A program made the position numbers and the translations under genes. Positions 6,225-11,292 of a stretch of DNA of 11,292 bases are shown one piece after another. Positions within the stretch are counted from its first letter, which is position 1. Each line of letters opens with the position of its first letter. The notes under the pieces were generated by a model. The model was not told the origin of the DNA. It made no database searches and was given only the letters and a program-made list of their open reading frames with translations. Source of the DNA: an uncultured Duganella sp. (GTDB lineage: Bacteria > Pseudomonadota > Gammaproteobacteria > Burkholderiales > Burkholderiaceae); the NCBI GenBank assembly GCA_946482335.1, contig CAMLRG010000175.1, positions 1 to 11,292 on the forward strand. Direction: 5' to 3'.

Positions 6225-7832
6225 ATGCGCCTGAACACCCCTGTCACCAGCCAGGAATACATCCTGGAAGATGGCAAGACCATCGTGTCGACCACGGATT
6301 TGAAGGGCAAGATCACTTACGCCAACCCTTATTTCGTCGAAGTGAGCGGCTTCACTGAAGATGAACTGATCGGCGCGCCGCAGAATATCCTGCGCCACCC
6401 CGACATGCCGGTGGAAGCCTTCGCCGACCTGTGGGCGACGATCCGGGCCGGTATGCCGTGGAGCGGGATGGTGAAGAACCGCTGCAAGAATGGCGACTTC
6501 TATTGGGTGTACGCGAACGTCACGCCGGTGATCGAGGCCGGGCGTCCGGTGGGCTATATGTCGGTACGCACCAAGCCAAGCCGGGCGCAGGTGGCGCAAG
6601 CCGACCAGCTGTACCGTGAAATCCGCGAAGGCAACCCGCGCCGGCTGCGCCTGGAACGCGGCCGGCTGCGTCAGCGCGGCTGGCGCAACTGGGCCGGCCA
6701 GGTGCGCGACATGTCGCTGGCGCGCCACATCGGCATCGGCATGGGGAGCCTGACCAGCTTGCTGGCCCTGCTGGCCATCTCCGGCGCCATGCAAGGCGCG
6801 CCGCTGTGGCTGACCGTCACCAACGCGGTCTTCGTGGCGTTGGCGCTCTGCTTCTGGGCCTCCCTGCACCGCGCCATCGTGGTGCCGCTGCGCCAGGCAA
6901 CCGGCTTTGCGCGCAAGATGGCGGGCGGCGACCTGACCGGCGTCCTAGACGTAGGCGCGGACAATGAAATGGGCCAGTTGCTGGCGGCGCTGCGCCAGAC
7001 CAATGTCAACCTGCACAGCATCATTGGCGACGTGCGCAGCAATTTCGACCAGATCCAGACCGCCACCGGCGAGATCGCCAGCGGCAACCTCGACCTCTCG
7101 GGACGCACCGAATCGCAAGCGTCCAGCCTGCAGCAGACGGCCGCCAGCATGGAGCAGTTGACCAGCAATGTGCAGCAAAGCGCGGCCAGCGTCCACAGCG
7201 CCAACGAGCTGGCGGGCCAGGCATCCGATGTGGCCGCGGCGGGCGGCACCATCGTGGCGCAGGTGGTGCAGACCATGGACGACATCAGCCAATCGTCGCG
7301 CCGCATCCTCGACATCATCGGCATGATCGACGGCATCGCCTTCCAGACCAATATCCTGGCGCTGAATGCGGCGGTGGAAGCGGCGCGCGCCGGCGACCAT
7401 GGCAGGGGCTTTGCCGTGGTGGCCACCGAAGTGCGCAGCCTGGCCCAGCGCTCGGCCGCCGCCGCCAAGGAAGTGAAGACGCTGATCGACAGCTCGATCG
7501 CCAAAGTCGATGCCGGGGCCAGGCTCACCAGCAATGCCGGCGCCACCATGAATGAAGTGATCGCGTCGGTCGGCCGGGTCACCCGCGTGATGGATGAAAT
7601 CCACCATGCGACCAGGGAGCAAAGCCGTGGCATCGGCCAGGTCAACCAGGCGGTGGTCCAGATCGACGGCATCACCCAGCAGAACGCCGCGTTGGTCGAA
7701 CAAGCCGCCGCCGCTGCCAGCAGCCTGGCGCGCCAGGCGGAGTGCGTGGCCCAGGCGTTCGCGGTCTTCAAGCTGGAGGGGGCAACCGCGGCGCCGCGCC
7801 AGCCGGCCGGTCAGCTGTTGCAGGCAGCATGA
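6225..7832 (+). CDS. Aer-like PAS-HAMP methyl-accepting chemotaxis (energy/redox) receptor
   Basis: The receptor has 535 residues, starting at ATG 6225 behind GAAGGAG (6211-6217) at good spacing; longer starts upstream lack support. A PAS domain covers about residues 10-118 (NPYFVEVSGFTEDELIG; RHPDMPVEAFADLW at 57-70; KNGDFYWVYANVTPV). In E. coli Aer, R57, H58 and D60 are needed for FAD binding (recalled from the literature); the same residues occur here at the same numbers, so FAD-based redox sensing is likely. Two membrane segments (about 168-188 and 195-214) are separated by only a few residues, so there is no periplasmic sensor. A HAMP domain follows (about 215-268). The cytoplasmic signalling hairpin has its conserved tip near 365-400 (GIAFQTNILALNAAVEAARAG). 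No C-terminal NWETF-type pentapeptide is present. It probably signals through CheW/CheA to flagella or to a chemosensory system controlling biofilm or polysaccharide. Its place among polysaccharide genes is unusual, and its leader suggests its own transcription unit. Confidence 0.93.
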   Translation: MRLNTPVTSQEYILEDGKTIVSTTDLKGKITYANPYFVEVSGFTEDELIGAPQNILRHPDMPVEAFADLWATIRAGMPWSGMVKNRCKNGDFYWVYANVTPVIEAGRPVGYMSVRTKPSRAQVAQADQLYREIREGNPRRLRLERGRLRQRGWRNWAGQVRDMSLARHIGIGMGSLTSLLALLAISGAMQGAPLWLTVTNAVFVALALCFWASLHRAIVVPLRQATGFARKMAGGDLTGVLDVGADNEMGQLLAALRQTNVNLHSIIGDVRSNFDQIQTATGEIASGNLDLSGRTESQASSLQQTAASMEQLTSNVQQSAASVHSANELAGQASDVAAAGGTIVAQVVQTMDDISQSSRRILDIIGMIDGIAFQTNILALNAAVEAARAGDHGRGFAVVATEVRSLAQRSAAAAKEVKTLIDSSIAKVDAGARLTSNAGATMNEVIASVGRVTRVMDEIHHATREQSRGIGQVNQAVVQIDGITQQNAALVEQAAAAASSLARQAECVAQAFAVFKLEGATAAPRQPAGQLLQAA

Positions 7833-7871
7833 AGTCGGCAAGGGTTTTGTTATCGTTCGGTTAATATCAGC

Positions 7872-7877
7872 TATACT
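7872..7877 (+). promoter_or_regulatory. Candidate -10 element for the glycosyltransferase gene
   Basis: TATACT lies 36 bases before the start codon in the 75-bp gap after the receptor gene. A TTGTTA at 7847-7852 could act as -35, though with a long 19-base spacer. The surrounding octamer CTATACTT is identical to the one before the receptor gene (6106-6113). This would let the glycosyltransferase be expressed separately from the receptor. Confidence 0.35.
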
Positions 7878-7907
7878 TCCTCCAGGCAATGGCGACGGAG
7901 TCAGGGG

Positions 7908-8930
7908 ATGGATGGCGAGAAGGGCTTGAAGGTAGGCTGGGTGATTTCGAACGACCGGACCTGGGCCGCCAGCCGCCTGCAGGGCTTCCTGATCCACGAA
8001 TGGCTGCAGGGGCAGGGTATCGCCTCCACCGTGCTGGCCGAGCGCTTCAACAACATCCGCTCGGCCCGCAGCCTGGCCTTCTGGCGCACCGCCGTGCGGC
8101 TGCTGCGCAGCGATTGCGACGTGATCGTGTTCGAAGGCGGCGAGTGGACCATGATGCAACTGGCCAAGCTGTGGCGCGCGATCGGCAAGCGCGCCGTCGG
8201 CGTGCGCTGCGTGCCGTTTGCCGGTGCCTACGACGACACCTACGACCTCACCATCGTGCCGACCGCGGAAATCCAGCGCCAGTTGCAGATCCGGCGCGCC
8301 CGCATCATCGACGATTGCGTGCAAATCCCACCCGGTGCCATCAAGACCGATTACAGCGCCGGCCAACGCTTGCGCGTGGTCTGGGTCGGGCACCAAGGCT
8401 ATGCCGATTACATTACCGGCCTGGTGGCGCGCCTGCGCCAGGTGCCGGAAATCGCCGCCGGCTTCGATTTCGAACTGATTTCCAAGGGGGCCTTCGCCAC
8501 GCGCCAGTGGGCCGAAGAAACGGTCGTGCCCGACATCCTGTCCTGCGACATCGCGCTGATCTCGATGCCGCGCGGCGAATGGTTCCAGGCCAAGTCGTCC
8601 AACCGCCTGGCCATGCTGATGCGGCTCGGCATGCCGACCGTGGCGACCCTGATCCCGGCCTACCAGGCGCTGGCGCGCGACGGCGAGAACGGCCTGTTCC
8701 TGGCCTCGGACGAAGACATCGCGGCGCGCCTGCTGGCATTGCGCGACCAGGCCTTGCGCGAGCGGCTGGGACGCCAGGCGCGCCAGGACATCGGCGACCG
8801 CTACGACCTCGATACGGTCGCCCGCCGCTGGCTGGGCGCGCTGCGCGAAGCCGTGACCCAGCAGCCGCCACCGCTCCAGCTCGGTTCGCACTGGCGCTTG
8901 CTGGCCCGCGTGTTGAAACTTGCACGGTGA
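7908..8930 (+). CDS. GT4-like (GT-B fold) glycosyltransferase
   Basis: The protein has 340 residues, starting at ATG 7908 with GGAG (7897-7900) seven bases upstream. It most likely transfers a sugar from a nucleotide donor to a growing lipid-linked saccharide at the cytoplasmic face. The N-terminal half begins with a KVGWVISND strand and an ASRLQGFLIHEWLQGQG helix, a Rossmann-like acceptor domain. A GT-B hinge-like strand, LRVVWVGHQGYADYI, occurs near 155-169. The C-terminal half has DIALISM (214-220), then FQAKSSNRLAMLMRLGMPTVA (226-246) and a DGENGLFLASDEDIAARLLAL stretch, matching the nucleotide-binding half of group 1 glycosyltransferases, where 'K.sNk..eama.G.Pvv' and 'g.nG.l..' are usual. 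It is shorter than many GT4 enzymes, and the acidic ExxxxxxxE pair is not clear. The donor and linkage cannot be read. A stem-loop overlaps its stop. Confidence 0.75.
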   Translation: MDGEKGLKVGWVISNDRTWAASRLQGFLIHEWLQGQGIASTVLAERFNNIRSARSLAFWRTAVRLLRSDCDVIVFEGGEWTMMQLAKLWRAIGKRAVGVRCVPFAGAYDDTYDLTIVPTAEIQRQLQIRRARIIDDCVQIPPGAIKTDYSAGQRLRVVWVGHQGYADYITGLVARLRQVPEIAAGFDFELISKGAFATRQWAEETVVPDILSCDIALISMPRGEWFQAKSSNRLAMLMRLGMPTVATLIPAYQALARDGENGLFLASDEDIAARLLALRDQALRERLGRQARQDIGDRYDLDTVARRWLGALREAVTQQPPPLQLGSHWRLLARVLKLAR

Positions 8931-8954
8931 AAGTAACGAAGCGCTGTTGCTTTT
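8928..8954 (+). terminator. Possible intrinsic terminator after the glycosyltransferase gene
   Basis: AAAGTAAC (8930-8937) can pair with GTTGCTTT (8946-8953), one G-T pair included, around an 8-base loop containing AGCGCT. The second arm ends in four T. The stem begins at the TGA stop itself. It is AT-rich and only moderately stable, so it may be a weak terminator. Confidence 0.4.
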
Positions 8955-9004
8955 CACTCCGCGGCCAAGAAAGGCTGTGACAGCTTGGGCGTCCAGGTGT
9001 AAAA

Positions 9005-9033
9005 TTGACAACCCGTGCAAAACAGTCAATACT
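9005..9033 (+). promoter_or_regulatory. Sigma-70-type promoter for the tviB-tviC transcription unit
   Basis: A perfect -35 TTGACA (9005-9010) is followed, after exactly 17 bases, by AATACT (9028-9033), which matches four of six bases of the -10 consensus. It is the best promoter in the window and points toward the nucleotide-sugar genes. Confidence 0.65.
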
Positions 9034-9168
9034 ATTATCAAAAGATTACGAGTTGCTGTGGCAGGGATCCAACGTCCGCAGGCCAATGATTGTTACATGC
9101 TGGAAATTATTTTATGGCGGCCAAGGGTATTCCCCCTGCGCTTGAAGGATCAATTGTAAAACTCTGCA

Positions 9169-9197
9169 TTGAACTGTGGCGGCATCTAGTATACAGT
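9169..9197 (+). promoter_or_regulatory. Second, weaker promoter-like site close to the tviB-type gene
   Basis: TTGAAC (9169-9174) is followed by TATACA at 9190-9195 (15-base spacer) or TACAGT at 9192-9197 (17-base spacer). It would give a short leader of about 35 bases. The match is only moderate. Confidence 0.3.
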
Positions 9198-9236
9198 TAT
9201 CACAAAAGAAATACGTAATTCTCACGGGAACCTGAT

Positions 9237-10526
9237 ATGGATGACAATAAGGTTGTAGCAGTCGTAGGTTTGGGCTATGTGGGCCTGCCCCTGGCAGTCG
9301 AATTTGGCAAAAAGCGCAAGACCATCGGCTTCGACCTGTCGCAAGCCAAGATCGAGAATTACCGCAATTTCTGCGACCCGACCGGGGAAGTGTCGGAAGC
9401 GGAATTGCGCGAAGCGACCCAGCTGCACGTCACCTACGACCCGGCCGCACTGGCCGAAGCCGACTACATCGTGGTGGCCGTGCCGACGCCGGTCGACAAT
9501 GCCCACGCGCCGGATTTCGGGCCGCTGGTCGGCGCCTCGACCACCGTCGGCAAGCACATGAAAAAAGGCGCGATCGTGGTCTATGAATCGACGGTCTACC
9601 CAGGCGCCACCGAGGAAGTCTGTATTCCGGTGCTGGAAAAGCATTCCGGCCTGAAATGGCTGCAAGACTTCAACGTCGGCTATTCCCCCGAACGCATCAA
9701 TCCGGGCGACAAGCAGCACCGCTTGACCACGATTTTGAAGGTCGTCTCTGGCGATAATCCTGCAACGCTCGACGCGGTTGCTAAACTGTACGAATCGATC
9801 GTGACGGCTGGCGTCTACCGTGCCTCGTCCGTCAAGGTGGCGGAGGCCGCCAAGGTCATCGAAAACACCCAGCGCGACTTGAATATTGCGCTGATGAATG
9901 AACTGTCGATTATTTTCGACAAGATCGGCATCGATACGCTGGAAGTCTTGCAGGCGGCGGGCACCAAATGGAATTTCCTGCCATTCCGCCCGGGGCTGGT
10001 GGGCGGCCACTGCATCGGCGTCGATCCTTACTACCTGACCCACAAGGCCGACATGATCGGCTACCACCCGCAAGTGATCCTGGCGGGGCGCCGCATCAAT
10101 GACGGTATGGCCAAATTCGTGGCCGAGAAGACCGTCAAGCAGATGATCGCGGCGGGTTGCCACATCAAGGGCGCGAAAGTCAATGTGCTGGGCCTGACCT
10201 TCAAGGAAAACTGCCCGGACTTGCGCAATTCGAAAGTGGCGGACGTGGTGTTCGAACTGCAATCGTATGGGCTGGACGTGCACGTGCACGACCCGGTGGC
10301 CGATGCCGAGGAGTCGGTGCACGAGTACGGCATCCGTCTGGAAGCCTGGGACAGCCTGCCGCAAGCCGACGCCCTGGTCGCAGCGGTGTCGCATAAGGAA
10401 CTGCTCGCACTGTCGCTGGGCGAGCTGTCGTCGAAACTGAATCCCGGCGGCTGCTTCATCGATGTGAAGTCGGCATTCAATATGTCAGGCCTGGAAGAAG
10501 CTGGTTTCAGCGTCTGGCGCCTGTAA
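9237..10526 (+). CDS. tviB: UDP-N-acetyl-hexosamine 6-dehydrogenase, TviB/WbpO type
   Basis: The protein has 429 residues, starting at ATG 9237 behind ACGGGAA (9224-9230). It belongs to the UDP-glucose/GDP-mannose dehydrogenase family and oxidises C6 of a UDP-N-acetylhexosamine twice with NAD, giving the uronic acid (UDP-GalNAcA or UDP-GlcNAcA). Visible signs are the N-terminal NAD fold GLGYVGLP (11-18) with FD at 32-33, VPTPVD (82-87), ESTVYPGATEE (117-127), YSPERINPGD (149-158), the catalytic segment KVAEAAKVIENTQRDLNIALMNE (200-222), the active-site Cys259 in GLVGGHCIGVDPYYL, and LGLTFKENCPDLRNSK (318-333). The motifs and length fit the TviB/VipA/WbpO branch better than the UDP-glucose branch (Ugd). 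The epimerase gene follows after only 33 bp, forming the tviB-tviC pair known from Vi antigen and O-antigen loci. The exact substrate epimer is inferred from that partner. Confidence 0.93.
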   Translation: MDDNKVVAVVGLGYVGLPLAVEFGKKRKTIGFDLSQAKIENYRNFCDPTGEVSEAELREATQLHVTYDPAALAEADYIVVAVPTPVDNAHAPDFGPLVGASTTVGKHMKKGAIVVYESTVYPGATEEVCIPVLEKHSGLKWLQDFNVGYSPERINPGDKQHRLTTILKVVSGDNPATLDAVAKLYESIVTAGVYRASSVKVAEAAKVIENTQRDLNIALMNELSIIFDKIGIDTLEVLQAAGTKWNFLPFRPGLVGGHCIGVDPYYLTHKADMIGYHPQVILAGRRINDGMAKFVAEKTVKQMIAAGCHIKGAKVNVLGLTFKENCPDLRNSKVADVVFELQSYGLDVHVHDPVADAEESVHEYGIRLEAWDSLPQADALVAAVSHKELLALSLGELSSKLNPGGCFIDVKSAFNMSGLEEAGFSVWRL

Positions 10527-10559
10527 ATAAAAATAGTAGGGAAGCCTGGGAGGGCGGTA

Positions 10560-11292
10560 GTGGGCAAGTTTGACGACGTGCGGCTGCACTTGCGTGGCCA
10601 GCGATACCATTGGCTGGTCACGGGGGCGGCTGGATTCATTGGCTCCAACCTGGTGGAAGCCTTGCTCAGGCTCGGCCAGCAGGTCACGGGCCTGGACAAC
10701 TTTGCCACCGGCCACCGCCACAACCTGGACCAGGTGCGCGAAGCCGTCGGCTCCGACGCCTGGTCTTCCTTCAGCTTCATCGAAGGCGATATCCGCGACC
10801 TGGCCGTCTGCCACGCCGCCTGCGCCGGCAAGGATTACGTGCTGCACCAGGCTGCGCTGGGATCGGTATCGCGCTCGATCGACGATCCGCTGCTCACCCA
10901 CGGCACCAATGTGACCGGATTCCTCAACATGCTGGTGGCGGCGCGCGACGCCAAGGTCAAGCGCTTCGTCTACGCGGCATCCAGTTCCACTTACGGCGAC
11001 CATCCTGCGCTGCCGAAAGTGGAAGACACCATCGGCCGGCCGCTGTCGCCGTATGCCGTCACCAAGTACGCCAACGAACTGTATGCCGACGTTTTCGCGC
11101 GCACCTATGGCATGGAAACCATCGGCCTGCGCTATTTCAACGTGTTCGGGCCGCGCCAGGATCCGGAAGGCGCTTATGCGGCAGTGATCCCGCAGTGGGT
11201 GTCGGCCCTGATCCGCAACCGTCCCTTGTTCATCAATGGCGACGGCGAAACCAGCCGCGATTTCTGCTTCATCGACAACGTGGTGCAAGCCA
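10560..11292 (+). CDS. tviC: UDP-N-acetylglucosamine 4-epimerase, TviC/WbpP type (3' end cut by window)
   Basis: This is an extended short-chain dehydrogenase that interconverts UDP-GlcNAc and UDP-GalNAc (or the matching uronic acids), working with the TviB-type dehydrogenase. The first 244 residues are present, of about 340 usual for the family. I start it at GTG 10560, with GGGAGGG (10548-10554) upstream. The residues [20 protein letters not shown] then align with the N-terminal extension known in WbpP, whereas no ATG lies early in the frame. Visible signs are the NAD motif GAAGFIG (22-28), LD at 45-46, GDIRD (76-80), [15 protein letters not shown] (96-110), the catalytic SSSTYGD (141-147) and YAVTK (Y165, K169), [21 protein letters not shown] (191-211) and a start of the substrate domain. 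The [16 protein letters not shown] pattern is typical of the WbpP/TviC branch. It is probably co-transcribed with tviB. Confidence 0.92.
   Translation, partial: MGKFDDVRLHLRGQRYHWLVTGAAGFIGSNLVEALLRLGQQVTGLDNFATGHRHNLDQVREAVGSDAWSSFSFIEGDIRDLAVCHAACAGKDYVLHQAALGSVSRSIDDPLLTHGTNVTGFLNMLVAARDAKVKRFVYAASSSTYGDHPALPKVEDTIGRPLSPYAVTKYANELYADVFARTYGMETIGLRYFNVFGPRQDPEGAYAAVIPQWVSALIRNRPLFINGDGETSRDFCFIDNVVQA

Larger units (their letters stand above)
8931..9236 (+). promoter_or_regulatory. 306-bp intergenic region and leader of the tviB-type gene
   Basis: The gap is much more AT-rich than the genes on either side. It holds a terminator-like stem at its start, a strong sigma-70-like promoter at 9005-9033 and a second, weaker promoter-like site at 9169-9197. 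A plus-strand open frame across part of it lacks a ribosome site and coding character. From the first promoter the leader would be nearly 200 bases long. I see no known riboswitch in it. Confidence 0.6.

Noticed and set aside
5931..6869. Minus-strand open frame (312 codons) across the divergent promoter region
   Set aside because: It overlaps the start of the fusion gene and the PAS-coding part of the receptor, and its sequence is of low-information antisense type.
6945..9086. Long minus-strand open frame (713 codons) opposite the receptor and glycosyltransferase
   Set aside because: It runs across two well-supported plus-strand genes and their gap, and has no domain pattern or ribosome site.
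8920..9159. Short plus-strand frame in the gap before the tviB-type gene
   Set aside because: It overlaps the terminator-like stem and the best promoter in the window, and lacks a ribosome site and coding bias.
9222..10394. Minus-strand open frame (390 codons) opposite the dehydrogenase gene
   Set aside because: It mirrors the codon structure of the tviB-type gene; the translation is Arg/His/Asp/Gln-rich and unrecognisable.

Overview
The high GC content, codon use and protein types of bases 2930-11292 suggest a betaproteobacterium, probably of the Oxalobacteraceae (Massilia/Duganella/Janthinobacterium type). That placement is inferred from the general look of the proteins, not from a marker gene. 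The window joins two kinds of DNA. Bases 1-2927 are AT-richer and look like acquired DNA. The rest is a polysaccharide (exopolysaccharide, capsule or O-antigen) biosynthesis region.

Left part (1-2927): the 3' portion of one very large gene, open from base 1. It reads like the region after the ATPase core of a STAND-type NTPase, followed by a long alpha-solenoid. Such proteins are common in anti-phage defence, but the NTPase motifs lie outside the window. About 150 bases after its stop come four imperfect 17-bp direct repeats, ending in a TGT/ACA-type terminus near base 2927. This is the layout of a transposon end that binds several copies of a Tn7/Tn5053-superfamily (or IS21-like) transposase. 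The simplest reading is that the large gene is cargo at one end of a mobile element inserted about 50 bp in front of the first polysaccharide gene.

Right part (2978-11292): (i) a membrane acyltransferase of the AT3/OafA type (+); (ii) on the minus strand, convergent with it and sharing a TTAA stop-codon overlap, a 669-residue fusion of an alpha/alpha-toroid-like domain and an AAC(3)-family N-acyltransferase domain; (iii) diverging from that, an Aer-like PAS-HAMP methyl-accepting chemotaxis receptor (+); (iv) a GT4-like glycosyltransferase (+); (v) tviB/wbpO-type UDP-N-acetylhexosamine 6-dehydrogenase (+); (vi) tviC/wbpP-type UDP-N-acetylglucosamine 4-epimerase (+), starting at a GTG and cut by the window end.

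How they may work together: TviC- and TviB-type enzymes make UDP-N-acetylgalactosaminuronic acid from UDP-GlcNAc. The glycosyltransferase would assemble sugars, and the AT3 acyltransferase and the AAC(3)-like domain would decorate sugar hydroxyl or amino groups. The chemoreceptor is not an obvious part of the pathway and seems to have its own transcription unit. Promoter-like sequences precede the receptor, the glycosyltransferase and tviB. No RNA genes, CRISPR arrays or complete insertion sequences were seen.
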